Shown piece by piece: positions 1-8,946 of a DNA stretch of 64,000 nucleotides; positions within the stretch are counted from its first letter, which is position 1, and every line of letters starts with the position of its first letter. The position numbers were made by a program, and so were the translations under genes. The DNA comes from Chryseobacterium indologenes (GTDB lineage Bacteria > Bacteroidota > Bacteroidia > Flavobacteriales > Weeksellaceae). The notes under the pieces were generated by a model. It was not told the DNA's origin. It ran no database searches and was given only the letters and a program-made list of their open reading frames with translations. Location of the stretch: assembly GCA_002439165.1 (NCBI GenBank), contig DJTE01000009.1, forward strand, positions 1 to 64,000, written 5' to 3'.

Positions 1-307
1 GGTAATTAGGGCCGTTTTCTATGTAGGTTATATTGTCGGTATCTATTGTAACGCCGTCTGCATAGCTTACTGTTTTCCCGGATATATTTTGTGAGAATTT
101 TTTAAGGTTAACTTTAGATTTCTCCAGTTCAGGAAGAAGCTGTGCTTTATGTTTAGCATCAGCCAGAGAAATCCTTTTCGAGGTAAGCTGAAATTGTGAG
201 CTTATATTAAAAGGCTGGGCTTCGGGAAACTGATCTGTCCTGCAGGAATAAGCAGTAACAGCAACCACAACAATCAGGCAGAGCCTGAGCAATAGATTTT
301 TTTTCAT
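1..307 (-). CDS. Lipoprotein of unknown function, N-terminal part only
   Basis: The gene reads in from the ATG at 307 and runs off the left edge after 102 codons. The N-terminus is a lipoprotein signal: two lysines, a hydrophobic stretch, then the lipobox AYSC with the lipidated Cys near residue 22. The mature start (RTDQFPEAQPFN) is typical of surface or periplasmic lipoproteins in this group. No domain is recognisable in the visible part, so the function is unknown. It is transcribed away from the gene at 855. Confidence 0.75.
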   Translation of the reverse strand, partial: MKKNLLLRLCLIVVVAVTAYSCRTDQFPEAQPFNISSQFQLTSKRISLADAKHKAQLLPELEKSKVNLKKFSQNISGKTVSYADGVTIDTDNITYIENGPNY

Positions 308-854
308 ACAGTTTGGTTTTGGTACGTTAAATATATACTTTTTTCTTAACCTTACAAATATGTCGCAAATACTTGAAAAATAACGGGAAAAAAATTACTG
401 GTTTCCGTATCATTTTACTGAAAGAAAAAATTATATACATTCGAAAAAAAAATATTGAGGCTATAATACTGGGAAGAAACTTAAAAAGAAGGAATCAACA
501 AATACTTTACTCGGGAATACATGCATTAAATGCTGAGTTTTTCGCAAAAGACTTATTCCAGTTTTGAAAATGGCAGGAGCAAACCGCATTTACTTATTAG
601 TCAGTTCAGCGTATTGGTATACTTTGTATTGCCGTTTAACAGAAAGCCCGGTTCAGCAGTTCCGGAAGATTCTGCCAGATAATGTTAAAATCTGATGTCA
701 TAAATCTCCGTATATACTGAGGTTTTTTTATGTTTAATATCTCATGTCAAACAATATGTTTATCTTTAGCACTTTAAATATAATAAGGAAATCAAATATA
801 CTTTCAGAGAAGTAAACTGGGTTTCACAAGCTTTTAAATAATAAATACTTTAAT
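308..854. other. Intergenic gap between divergent genes
   Basis: About 550 bases of AT-rich sequence between two divergently read genes. A TATCTTTA (761-768), close to the TAnnTTTG box, could serve the gene at 855. The only notable reading frame (373-567) starts at TTG, is Lys/Ile-rich and looks non-coding. No RNA gene or repeat was recognised. Confidence 0.5.
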
Positions 855-1541
855 ATGAAAAAGATCATCATTCCGTTTTTCTGTGCCGTACTTTTTTCGG
901 TTCCGGCAGCGGCTCAGAAGAAAGGTGCAGCTCCAGCCAAGGCGGAAGCTGCCAAATCACAGTTAACCACTAAAGACGTTCTGGATAAATATTTCAACGC
1001 TTTAGGCGGAAAAAATAAACTGGAATCCGTAAAATCTATGATTGTCGAAAATACAATGAATACCCAGGGAATGGATATTACGATGACCACTCAGAAATCC
1101 GGAAATAAATTCAAGTCTGTACAGTCTGTAATGGGTCAGACCATTACCCAGGTTTTCGACGGTGAGAAAGGCTATATGGATCAGATGGGACAGAAAATAG
1201 ATATCCCTGCCGATCAGATTGCCGATTTAAAAAAACAGGTTCCCGTTGAAGCACTGGCATTTGAAGAAGCCGATTTTAAATCTGCTTCAACAGAAAAACT
1301 GGATGGGAAAGATTATAACGTTCTGACTTCCGATAAAGGAAAATCTTATTTTGATGCGGCTACGGGGCTTCTGTATAAAGCAGGGTCCGAGCAGGCAGGC
1401 ATGACTGTGAAAAACTATATGACTGTTGAAGGAATGAAATTCCCTTCCGATGTAGAGTTTGAAGGAAACGGGCAGAAAGTAACCATTAAAACGACTAAAA
1501 TCACGATTAATCCAGTAATCAGTGATAGCGAATTCAAATAA
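855..1541 (+). CDS. Exported LolA-like (outer-membrane lipoprotein-sorting-like) protein
   Basis: The 228-residue protein begins with a Sec signal peptide (MKKIIIPFFCAVLFSVPAAA, cleavage near residue 20) and an Ala/Lys-rich linker. A segment TTKDVLDKYFNALGGKNKLE follows, typical of the Bacteroidota family annotated as outer-membrane lipoprotein-sorting protein. The rest is predicted beta-rich, consistent with a LolA/LolB-type half-barrel that binds a hydrophobic ligand in the periplasm. It is not a clear LolA orthologue, so the name describes fold only. It sits alone, followed by a terminator. Confidence 0.7.
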   Translation: MKKIIIPFFCAVLFSVPAAAQKKGAAPAKAEAAKSQLTTKDVLDKYFNALGGKNKLESVKSMIVENTMNTQGMDITMTTQKSGNKFKSVQSVMGQTITQVFDGEKGYMDQMGQKIDIPADQIADLKKQVPVEALAFEEADFKSASTEKLDGKDYNVLTSDKGKSYFDAATGLLYKAGSEQAGMTVKNYMTVEGMKFPSDVEFEGNGQKVTIKTTKITINPVISDSEFK

Positions 1542-1562
1542 AAAATGAATTTTTATAACGAT

Positions 1563-1588
1563 AAAGCCGGATGTTTTCCGGCTTTTTT
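1563..1588 (+). terminator. Intrinsic terminator after the LolA-like gene
   Basis: Stem AAAGCCGGA / TCCGGCTTT with a short loop, running into a T tract, 22 bases after the stop codon. Confidence 0.85.
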
Positions 1589-1693
1589 GCTGTATTTTTA
1601 ATTTTAACTCAAATTTAACTATAATCCTGATTTTAACGTTTCTTCACGTGGTGAATAATTGATACTTTTAGTGCGAAAATAAAATCAAATTAT

Positions 1694-4558
1694 ATGAAGA
1701 GAATTTTATCGTCATTTGCGGTAGTCGTTCTGATGTCCTCAAATGTTTTCGCACAGAATATCCCTGTGGATCCTTCTGTAAGAATCGGTACCCTTTCCAA
1801 CGGAATGAAGTACTACATCAAAAAAAACACATTACCTGAAAAGAAAGTAGATTTCCGTCTGGCCATCAATGCAGGATCTATTCTGGAAGATGAAAATCAG
1901 AGAGGTCTGGCTCACTTTATGGAGCACATGAACTTCAACGGAACCAAAAATTTTCCGGATAATAAACTGGTAGACTTTCTGCAGTCTATCGGGGTGAAAT
2001 TCGGGCAGCACCTTAATGCTTACACCAGTTTTGACGAAACCGTATACATGCTTCCTGTTCCTTTGGATAAACCTGGAAATCTGGATGCAGGTCTGAAAGT
2101 AATGGAAGACTGGGCATTTAATGCCACACTTTCCGATGAACAGATCAATAAAGAAAGAGGAGTGGTATTGGAAGAACTGAGATTGGGATTAGGTGCTGAC
2201 AAAAGAATGTCAGACAAATACCTTCCCAAGCTTTTATACAAATCCCAGTATGCAGACCGGCTGCCGATCGGTAAAAAAGAAGTCCTGGAGAACTTTAAAC
2301 CGGACGTGATCAGAAAATTCCACCAGGATTGGTACAGACCGGATCTTATGGCGATTGTAGTAGTGGGAGACATCAATGTAGATGAGGTAGAAAAGAAAGT
2401 AAAAGAGAATTTCAGCAAATATAAAAATCCTTCCAAACCGAGAGAAAGAAAGGTATTTGACCTTCCTAACCACAAAGAAACTTTGGTAGCCATTGAAACA
2501 GATCCTGATGCAACCAGCTCTATGGTACAGTTCATCATGAAAGATGCTGAAGCCTATAAGCCGGATGTTACCATTCAGCAATACAACCAAAGCATCATAG
2601 AAAATCTTTCCACTACCATGCTGAACAACAGGTTAAGAGAGCTTATCAACTCCAATAACCCGCCGTTCACATTCGGTTCCGTATATCATGGAGGAACTTA
2701 TGCGAGAACTAAAGAAGCTTTCCAGGGATTCGCTATGGTGAAAGAAGGAAACCAGCTTAACGCACTGAAAGTATTGCTGGAAGAAGTGGAAAGAGCAAAA
2801 AGGTTCGGGTTTACACAAACAGAGCTTGACCGTGCCAAAGCACAGGTTTTATCCAATCTTGAAAGATCTTACAACAACCGTGACAAAACGGAAAGCGATA
2901 TGCTGGTAGACGAATATGTAAGAAACTTCCTGGAGCAGGAGCCTATGCCGGGAATTGCCTGGGAATATGAAGATACCAAATCATTCCTTCCTTCAGTTAC
3001 TCTTGCGCAAACCAACGACGTGATCAAGAAAATGGTAAAGGACGACAGCAGGGTAATCGTAATGACAGGTCCTAAAAAAGATAATGTAACCATGCCTACC
3101 GAAGCTATGGTCCTGAATACTTTTGAAGCCGTAAAGATGGCTGATCTGAAGCCTTACGAAGAAAAAGCAGCGATCAAAAACCTGGTAAAACCATTCAAAT
3201 CTGAAGGGAAGATCGCTAAAACGGAAACCGATGCAAAACTGGGAACAACTACCTGGACGTTAAGCAACGGGGCTAAAGTGACCTTCAAGAAAACAGACTT
3301 CAAAGATGATGAAATTGTATTCTCTGCAAGAAGTTTAGGAGGAAGTTCTTTGATCCCTGATGCCGATTTCAATAAGACGCAGTTTGCTTTCTCAGCATTA
3401 TCCGAAGCGGGAGTAGGAGGGCTTTCCAAAGCAGATCTTACCAATTATCTTGCAGGAAAACAGGCCAGCGTAAACCCTATGATCACTCCTCTTTTTGAAG
3501 GAATCTCAGGAAGATCTTCACAAAAAGATCTGGGAACAGCAATGGAGCTGATGTATGCGTATTTTACAGATCTGAATTTCAATCCGGCTGCATTCAACGC
3601 CTATAAGGAAAAACAGTCTGCTATGCTGAATAACCTTCTGTCTAATCCACAATTCTATTTCTCCAGCGAGCATGCTAAATTCATGAACCAGAAAAACCCT
3701 AGATTCATAGGAGTGGTTCCGATGGAAAAAGACTGGGCCAATACAGACTATAAAAAAGCATACGATATCTACAAGGAAAAATTTGCCAATGCCGGAAACT
3801 TCCAGTTCTATTTCGTAGGAAATATTGATGAAGCTAAATTCAAAAATGAAGTCCTTCAGTATATTGCAAGCCTTCCGTCTACCGGAAAAACAGTATCGTT
3901 CAAAGATACAGGTTACAGACAGATGACCGGGGATTTTACCAAAGTATACAAAAAAGGAAAAGATCCTAAGAGTATGGTAACCATCTCTTACAGTGGAGAA
4001 GCGCCTTATAATGAAAAAGAAGCTCTGGCACTGTCTGCTCTTGGAGAAGTGGCAACCATCAAAGTGATCGAGAAACTAAGAGAAGATGAAAGCGGTATCT
4101 ACGGCGGAGGTGCCAGAGGAGGAATGAATAAGATTCCATACGCTACTTATAATTTCAGCATCAACTTCCCTTGCGGACCTGAAAATGCCGAAAAGCTAAC
4201 GAAAAGTGCCATTGCAGAACTTCAGAAACTGATAGACAAAGGCCCTGAGCAAAAAGATCTCGACAAATACAAAGAAGGAGAGTATAACGATAATAAAACC
4301 GAGCTGAAGGATAATTCGTACTGGCTGAATTCCCTGTCCAGAAATCAGCTGGATGGAAGCGACAGATATGATATCCTGAATTATCAGGACAAAGTAAAAG
4401 CCCTTACCGTAAAAGACCTTCAGGATGTAGCTAAAAAATATCTTACCAAAGGAAGAATTACAGCAACCCTGATGCCGGAAGACGGATGGGAAAATGCTAA
4501 AAAAGAAGAATCTAAAAAAGTGGAAACAGCAACTGTAAAAGCAGGAGCTGCTAATTAA
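1694..4558 (+). CDS. M16 family zinc metallopeptidase (pitrilysin/insulinase type), two-repeat form
   Basis: 954 residues with a signal peptide (cleavage near VFA-Q21), so periplasmic or outer-membrane-facing. The inverted zinc motif HxxEH is visible as HFMEH (H74, E77, H78), and INKERGVVLEELR downstream can supply the third zinc ligand. The length fits the tandem M16 arrangement: an active N-terminal half, then a second half (from about residue 510) that lacks HxxEH and forms the other side of the chamber. Such enzymes degrade unfolded peptides. It is monocistronic between two terminators. Confidence 0.93.
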   Translation: MKRILSSFAVVVLMSSNVFAQNIPVDPSVRIGTLSNGMKYYIKKNTLPEKKVDFRLAINAGSILEDENQRGLAHFMEHMNFNGTKNFPDNKLVDFLQSIGVKFGQHLNAYTSFDETVYMLPVPLDKPGNLDAGLKVMEDWAFNATLSDEQINKERGVVLEELRLGLGADKRMSDKYLPKLLYKSQYADRLPIGKKEVLENFKPDVIRKFHQDWYRPDLMAIVVVGDINVDEVEKKVKENFSKYKNPSKPRERKVFDLPNHKETLVAIETDPDATSSMVQFIMKDAEAYKPDVTIQQYNQSIIENLSTTMLNNRLRELINSNNPPFTFGSVYHGGTYARTKEAFQGFAMVKEGNQLNALKVLLEEVERAKRFGFTQTELDRAKAQVLSNLERSYNNRDKTESDMLVDEYVRNFLEQEPMPGIAWEYEDTKSFLPSVTLAQTNDVIKKMVKDDSRVIVMTGPKKDNVTMPTEAMVLNTFEAVKMADLKPYEEKAAIKNLVKPFKSEGKIAKTETDAKLGTTTWTLSNGAKVTFKKTDFKDDEIVFSARSLGGSSLIPDADFNKTQFAFSALSEAGVGGLSKADLTNYLAGKQASVNPMITPLFEGISGRSSQKDLGTAMELMYAYFTDLNFNPAAFNAYKEKQSAMLNNLLSNPQFYFSSEHAKFMNQKNPRFIGVVPMEKDWANTDYKKAYDIYKEKFANAGNFQFYFVGNIDEAKFKNEVLQYIASLPSTGKTVSFKDTGYRQMTGDFTKVYKKGKDPKSMVTISYSGEAPYNEKEALALSALGEVATIKVIEKLREDESGIYGGGARGGMNKIPYATYNFSINFPCGPENAEKLTKSAIAELQKLIDKGPEQKDLDKYKEGEYNDNKTELKDNSYWLNSLSRNQLDGSDRYDILNYQDKVKALTVKDLQDVAKKYLTKGRITATLMPEDGWENAKKEESKKVETATVKAGAAN

Positions 4559-4575
4559 CAGCTTTTATAAACCAT

Positions 4576-4606
4576 AAAAAAACCGCAGATCAGTCTGCGG
4601 TTTTTT
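4576..4606. terminator. Bidirectional terminator between convergent genes
   Basis: Near-perfect stem AAAAAACCGCAGA / TCTGCGGTTTTTT with a 5-base loop. The A and T tracts let it serve both the M16 gene (+) and the DUF3109 gene (-). Confidence 0.9.
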
Positions 4607-4609
4607 GCT

Positions 4610-5194
4610 TTATGAGCCATATTCTTTTTTCCATTCATCGGCGGCTTCGCTTAAAACTTCATAAAACGCTGCACCATACTTCCGGGTAAGCGGAGTTTTC
4701 AGAAATTTATAAACCGGAACCTGAAGTTCTTTTCCAAGCGTGCAGGCATCGCTGCATACATTCCATTCGTGGTAGTTGAGTGCCGTAAAAGTGGAATATT
4801 CTGTGATGCGGATCGGGTAGAGGTGGCAAGAAATAGGCTTCTGCCAGTCTACGGCTCCGTCTTCATACGCTTTTTCAATCCCGCATTTCGTGATTCCTTT
4901 TTCATCAAAAGTTACATAAGCACATTCGCGGTCTTCCACCATTGGGGTAACATACATTCCATCCATAGGATCAGTAGTCCATGTGCCCTGTTCTTCAAGG
5001 GCTTTGATGCCTTCCCGGGTAAGATAAGGCTTGATCTTGTCAAAGATGCTGTCTAAAATTTCAAGCTCATCTTTGTCCAGCGGAGCTCCTACATCTCCTT
5101 CCACACAGCATGCACCTTTACATTTCGTAAGGTTGCAAACAAATTCTTCGGAAAAAATATCCTCGGAAATCAATTTATCGTCTATCTGAATCAT
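4610..5194 (-). CDS. DUF3109 family cysteine-rich protein
   Basis: A 194-residue soluble protein with many cysteines: an N-terminal cluster (FVCNLTKCKGACCVEGD, Cys20/25/29/30), then REC, ITKCG, ISCHLYP and NVCSDAC. The spacing is that of the DUF3109/YkgJ-like group, thought to bind a metal or an Fe-S cluster; the biochemical role is unknown. It follows the membrane-protein gene at 5200-6105 after 5 bases, so the two probably share a transcript. Confidence 0.82.
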   Translation of the reverse strand: MIQIDDKLISEDIFSEEFVCNLTKCKGACCVEGDVGAPLDKDELEILDSIFDKIKPYLTREGIKALEEQGTWTTDPMDGMYVTPMVEDRECAYVTFDEKGITKCGIEKAYEDGAVDWQKPISCHLYPIRITEYSTFTALNYHEWNVCSDACTLGKELQVPVYKFLKTPLTRKYGAAFYEVLSEAADEWKKEYGS

Positions 5195-5199
5195 AATCT

Positions 5200-6105
5200 T
5201 TAAAATAAATCAAAATACGTACCTGCTTTGAAGGTAATGAGACTGATGATAATCAGCCACAGGCTCACTTCCTGCATCCAGTACTTAGGTAAAAATCTCA
5301 TCATTCTGCTCAGGATGATGCTGGACGGGAATGCCAGCAGCAGAAGATATTCATAGCTTTTATTCATATACAGAATAATAGTGACCAGCTGTGCCACGGA
5401 AAAAACCAGCAGGAAAGTATATTTGTACCGGCTTATCGGGCTTTTTTTGTTATAGTTGTTAAAATGGTCATATACGGCATATACCAGCATCAGAGCAACA
5501 GGGATCAGCGGAAACAGCTTGGTATAATCGGTCATGGGTTTCATTTTTCCGAACGGGAAATAATCAATATTCCATGAAGTAAAGCGGAAGAAGAACATGA
5601 TGGAAAAATAGCTGAATGCGATCAGGACAATTCCCAGGAGAAACCTGAAAAGGTTCAGTGCAATTCTCTGGGAGGTGGCAATCACGTGGATGATCACAAA
5701 AACAGCCATTGGCCAGGTCGTCGGAAGGAATATAAAATTCAGCGCTACAATAGCTCCTACCAGAACATAGGATTTCTTTCTGATGTCTTCATCTGTACTG
5801 GTGAGAAGGAGAAGAAGAAAGGAGTTGGTAAGCAGTGAAACGGCAATACCGATATCCAGATTCCCGGGATACAGCCCGAAAATAAAAAAAGTATATAAAA
5901 ACAAAGGCAGATGGGTCTGGTAATTCAGGGCAATACTGTGAAAACAGAAATATCCTAAAGCAATTCCCAGAAAAGTAATTCCGGCAATAATTGCTTCGTA
6001 AGTGTTGAAATTCAGTATGTTAAATATTAAGACTACTAAAAGAAGACAACCAATATAAACGGGAATTGAAAAAATATTGCTTTCTTTTGAAAGTAATTTA
6101 AACAT
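5200..6105 (-). CDS. Polytopic membrane protein, DUF6427-like
   Basis: 301 residues, almost entirely hydrophobic, with roughly eight membrane segments. I recognise it as the flavobacterial family usually labelled DUF6427, which has no known function. It is the first gene of a two-gene minus-strand unit with the DUF3109 protein. It is divergent from the small membrane protein at 6148, and the two promoters are interleaved in the 42-base gap. Confidence 0.7.
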   Translation of the reverse strand: MFKLLSKESNIFSIPVYIGCLLLVVLIFNILNFNTYEAIIAGITFLGIALGYFCFHSIALNYQTHLPLFLYTFFIFGLYPGNLDIGIAVSLLTNSFLLLLLTSTDEDIRKKSYVLVGAIVALNFIFLPTTWPMAVFVIIHVIATSQRIALNLFRFLLGIVLIAFSYFSIMFFFRFTSWNIDYFPFGKMKPMTDYTKLFPLIPVALMLVYAVYDHFNNYNKKSPISRYKYTFLLVFSVAQLVTIILYMNKSYEYLLLLAFPSSIILSRMMRFLPKYWMQEVSLWLIIISLITFKAGTYFDLF

Positions 6106-6111
6106 TTTTTA

Positions 6112-6129
6112 TAAATTTGTACAAAGTTA
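6112..6129. promoter_or_regulatory. Interleaved divergent -7 boxes
   Basis: TAAATTTG on the plus strand (6112-6119) points at the gene starting at 6148. TAACTTTG on the minus strand (6122-6129) points at the gene starting at 6105. Both match the Bacteroidota TAnnTTTG box. They face each other's genes across a 42-base gap, so the two polymerases would compete for the same DNA. Confidence 0.6.
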
Positions 6130-6147
6130 ATTTAAAAAAGGAAAATA

Positions 6148-6381
6148 ATGACGTCTTTCTGGTTATTCTTAAGTAAAGTTTTCAAATGGTCTTTCGGTTT
6201 TTATGATACATTTGGAAATGTTCTGAACTGGATTCTATTTATCGTTTGCTGTGTACTGTTCACTTATTGGTGCTATGTTCTGGTTGCAAAACTGGGCGGC
6301 GATAAAGATAAAGACTACTATTCTCCAACGGAAGGTAAGCATCCTTACTACGATCCGAATATCTACAAAAAAGAAGGTTAA
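6148..6381 (+). CDS. Small membrane protein, DUF6341-like
   Basis: 77 residues with one strong membrane helix (about 24-49, NWILFIVCCVLFTYWCYVLV) and a short amphipathic N-terminal segment. The tail is polar, with KDKDYYSPTEGKHPYYDP. It resembles the flavobacterial DUF6341 family, commonly found beside DUF6427 genes as here. The function is unknown. A terminator follows. Confidence 0.72.
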   Translation: MTSFWLFLSKVFKWSFGFYDTFGNVLNWILFIVCCVLFTYWCYVLVAKLGGDKDKDYYSPTEGKHPYYDPNIYKKEG

Positions 6382-6399
6382 TTAATTGGTTATATAGTA

Positions 6400-6436
6400 A
6401 AAAACCGATTGGAACATGGTTCTGATCGGTTTTTTT
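6400..6436. terminator. Bidirectional terminator between convergent genes
   Basis: Hairpin AAAAACCGAT and ATCGGTTTTT around an inner GGAAC/GTTCT stem, with T and A tracts on either side. It lies between the genes ending at 6381 (+) and 6461 (-). Confidence 0.8.
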
Positions 6437-6460
6437 ATTAACGGTTAAAATTGATTCTTT

Positions 6461-6898
6461 TTAGTCATGGATAGGAAGTACCAGTACCGGAACGGGAGAG
6501 TCTTTAGTAAGTCCTTTGGTAAGGCTTCCCACAAATACATCATAGATTCCGCTTCTGCCATGTGATCCCATCACAATATAATCAGCATTTTTTGCTTTTG
6601 CATATTCCAGAATGGTTTCTTTGGCAAGCCCCTGTTTCAGCAGATGTTCGCAGTCTATATCATGGGCAATGATGCGCTGTTCTATTTTGTTCAGCTGTAC
6701 AAGCTCTTCCCGGATCTCGTTCTGTTCCACCTCAGGAAAATACTGATAGCCCATATCACCAATGGCAAAACCAATATCGGAAGGTGCTACGTGAATAAGG
6801 AAAATTCTGCCGTTCAGCTGTTTTGCAAATTTTACGGCACCATCTACAAGCTGTTCTGTTTTATCCCCAAAATCTACGGGTAATACAATATTTATCAT
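6461..6898 (-). CDS. Universal stress protein, UspA family, ATP-binding type
   Basis: 145 residues, a single Usp domain. It begins MINIVLPVDFGDKTEQL with the conserved early Asp. Near the C-terminus the nucleotide-binding motif G-2X-G-9X-G(S/T) is visible as GSHGRSGIYDVFVGSLT, so it should bind ATP. Usp proteins are cytoplasmic stress-related proteins with poorly defined partners. It is a single gene with its own upstream region (a TATCTTTA box at 6918-6925, minus strand). Confidence 0.9.
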   Translation of the reverse strand: MINIVLPVDFGDKTEQLVDGAVKFAKQLNGRIFLIHVAPSDIGFAIGDMGYQYFPEVEQNEIREELVQLNKIEQRIIAHDIDCEHLLKQGLAKETILEYAKAKNADYIVMGSHGRSGIYDVFVGSLTKGLTKDSPVPVLVLPIHD

Positions 6899-6957
6899 GA
6901 CCTTTCATTTTGTTACCTAAAGATAGGGAAAAATTGCCGGAATTTATGTTAAATAAC

Positions 6958-7563
6958 TTATAATATTCGGATATCAAGAATTTTATCATCTTTCAGATAG
7001 GCTTCCAGAATATCATTTTCATTTACTTTTCCAACTCCTTTTGGGGTTCCGGTAAAGATAAGGTCGCCCACTCTTAAGGTAAAATACTGTGATACAAAAG
7101 CAATAATATCGTCAAAACCGAACATCATGTCTCTGGTATTGCCGTCCTGAACTTTATTTTTGTTCTGTAATAAAGAAAATTCAAGGGTGTTGAGATCAAA
7201 ATTTTCCTTTTTGAAAAAATTTCCCACCACGGCAGATCCGTCAAAACCTTTGGCCAGTTCCCACGGAAGTCCTTTGGATTTGAGCTCAGTCTGAAGATCT
7301 CTTGCCGTAAAATCTATTCCGAGGCTGATCTCTTCATAATGTTTGTGAGCCGTTTCTTTCTGGATATATTTGCCGCCTTTTGATACTTTCAGGACCACCT
7401 CCAGTTCATAATGAACGTCTTCTGAAAATTCGGGAATATAAAAATCATTTCCCTTCAGGACAGCAGTATCGGGTTTCATGAAAATAACCGGTTTTTCAGG
7501 AATTTCATTTCCCAGTTCCTTTGCATGTTCGCTGTAATTTCTTCCTATACAGATAATTTTCAT
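6958..7563 (-). CDS. Fumarylacetoacetate hydrolase (FAH) family protein, acylpyruvase-like
   Basis: 201 residues, the size of compact FAHD1-type enzymes. Family signatures are CIGRNYSEHAKEL at the N-terminus, KP..V..G at 30-38, the metal-binding YELEVV (Glu-x-Glu) near residue 53, the downstream Asp in LGIDFTARDLQ, and GDLIFTGTPKGVG near the C-terminus. Members hydrolyse or decarboxylate beta-diketo acids such as acylpyruvates or oxaloacetate with Mg2+ or Mn2+; the substrate cannot be read from sequence. Confidence 0.88.
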   Translation of the reverse strand: MKIICIGRNYSEHAKELGNEIPEKPVIFMKPDTAVLKGNDFYIPEFSEDVHYELEVVLKVSKGGKYIQKETAHKHYEEISLGIDFTARDLQTELKSKGLPWELAKGFDGSAVVGNFFKKENFDLNTLEFSLLQNKNKVQDGNTRDMMFGFDDIIAFVSQYFTLRVGDLIFTGTPKGVGKVNENDILEAYLKDDKILDIRIL

Positions 7564-7607
7564 AATTTTTTATTTTAATGGTCGCATACAATTTTTTCAG
7601 CTCTTCA

Positions 7608-8006
7608 TCAGTGCATAAACTCATTACCGCAATGGTAGCAGACAAACTTCTGGCTTTTCAGGATAGAGATGCCGAAGAAGCTGGTTGCCCTGTCGTCCCT
7701 GTAAATATGGTTGGAACCGCATTTGGGGCATACAAAATCAAACTCAGGGTGAGCAATCGTATGTTCCGCTTCCAGTGCAAATGCTTCGTTATCTTTATAA
7801 TCCTGCAGAATTTGCGCTGCTTTTTCAAGATCTTCTTCAAATACCTGAAGCTGGATACCTCCTACAGCCTGGGATAACAGCCAGTCCGACTGAATAAGCT
7901 GCTCATTGGCTATAAAGCTGTTTACCCCGTTTTCAGCAAGGATCTGTTGATCCCTGTTGGCTTCCAGAGCGGTTTCATAGAATTTAAAACGAACGAGATC
8001 TGACAT
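7608..8006 (-). CDS. DUF2007-domain protein with C-terminal zinc ribbon
   Basis: 132 residues. The N-terminal 75 residues (KFYETALEANRDQQILAENG, then VGGIQLQVFEEDLEKAAQIL) match the DUF2007 'putative signal-transducing protein' fold. The C-terminus carries two Cys pairs, CPKCGS and CYHCGN, which make a zinc ribbon. The function is unknown; a regulatory or protein-binding role is a guess. It lies in a minus-strand run of housekeeping genes but has no tight spacing to its neighbours. Confidence 0.78.
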   Translation of the reverse strand: MSDLVRFKFYETALEANRDQQILAENGVNSFIANEQLIQSDWLLSQAVGGIQLQVFEEDLEKAAQILQDYKDNEAFALEAEHTIAHPEFDFVCPKCGSNHIYRDDRATSFFGISILKSQKFVCYHCGNEFMH

Positions 8007-8119
8007 TGGATGAACTTATTTAAATTTTATACTTCAGTTTAAAACATTCAGTTGATAAAATCTTTGATTTTTTGAACAGCTGAACTGATCTTAACGGTTT
8101 AAATAATACTTTCCGGCTT

Positions 8120-8884
8120 TTAAAACTTACCGGATAACTGAATCTTGGTAAAAACCTTTTTGGTATACAGAGGGAAATCCGCGTTCTGAAGCCACCCGAA
8201 ATATCCGAGGTCCTTCTGGAACACCGCCTTCACGCCCTGTCCTTTATATTTTCCGAAATTGAAAACCTCCACCATTTTCTCATTGTACCCGATAAATCCT
8301 GCCAGGTCCGCATTCTTATTATGGAATGTAAACTCACTTAACGGAGCAATTTCATTCGGAATATCATCATATTTTCCCACCTGGGCATCCAGTACCTCAA
8401 AAGTTGCCATCACATCAGCTTCTGCCGAGTGGGCGTTTTCAAGCGTCTTGCCACAGTAAAACTGATAGGCAGCTCCCAGGTTTCTCGGTTCTTTTTTATG
8501 GAAAATGGTTTGCGCGTCTACCAGTCTGAATTTACTCAGATCAAAGTCGATGCCTACCCTTAAAAGCTCTTCTGCCAGCAGAGGAACATCAAAACGGTTG
8601 GAGTTAAAACCACCTAAATCAGTTCCTGAAAGCATCTCCATAATTTTAGGAGCGATTTCTCTGAAAGTAGGGGCATCCTTTACATCTTCATCATAAATTC
8701 CGTGAATCTCGCTGGATTCTCTGGGAATAGGCATTTCCGGATTTACACGCCAGGTTTTGCTTTCCCTGGAAGCATCAGGATTCACTTTTAAGATGCAGAT
8801 TTCCACGATTCTGTCCTTTCCGATGTTGGTTCCTGTTGTTTCAAGATCAAAAATACAAAGCGGTTTATGGAGTTTTAAGTTCAT
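8120..8884 (-). CDS. DnaQ-like 3'-5' exonuclease with ExoX-like C-terminal domain
   Basis: 254 residues from the ATG at 8884; a TTG three codons upstream is less likely. DEDDh motifs are complete: FDLETTG (D13, E15), SNRFDVPLL (D99) and AHSAEADVMATF (H152, D157). A C-terminal segment around 205-245 (VFNFGKYKGQGVKAV, then YFGWL) resembles the ExoX-like C-terminal domain. It should be a cytoplasmic DNA or RNA exonuclease acting in repair or proofreading, although it is not fused to a polymerase. Confidence 0.88.
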   Translation of the reverse strand: MNLKLHKPLCIFDLETTGTNIGKDRIVEICILKVNPDASRESKTWRVNPEMPIPRESSEIHGIYDEDVKDAPTFREIAPKIMEMLSGTDLGGFNSNRFDVPLLAEELLRVGIDFDLSKFRLVDAQTIFHKKEPRNLGAAYQFYCGKTLENAHSAEADVMATFEVLDAQVGKYDDIPNEIAPLSEFTFHNKNADLAGFIGYNEKMVEVFNFGKYKGQGVKAVFQKDLGYFGWLQNADFPLYTKKVFTKIQLSGKF

Positions 8885-8946
8885 GTTAATCAATAATAGT
8901 TGGAAATATATTTATGTGAAATCAAAAGTATTTTACCTTCTGTTTT

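Noticed and set aside
373..567. 64-codon frame in the gap after the first gene
   Set aside because: Starts at TTG, is Lys/Ile/Asn-rich and has no promoter or spacing support; typical of AT-rich non-coding DNA.
2020..2818. Antisense frames within the M16 gene
   Set aside because: They mirror the codon bias of the strong plus-strand gene and show no motif or start signal of their own.
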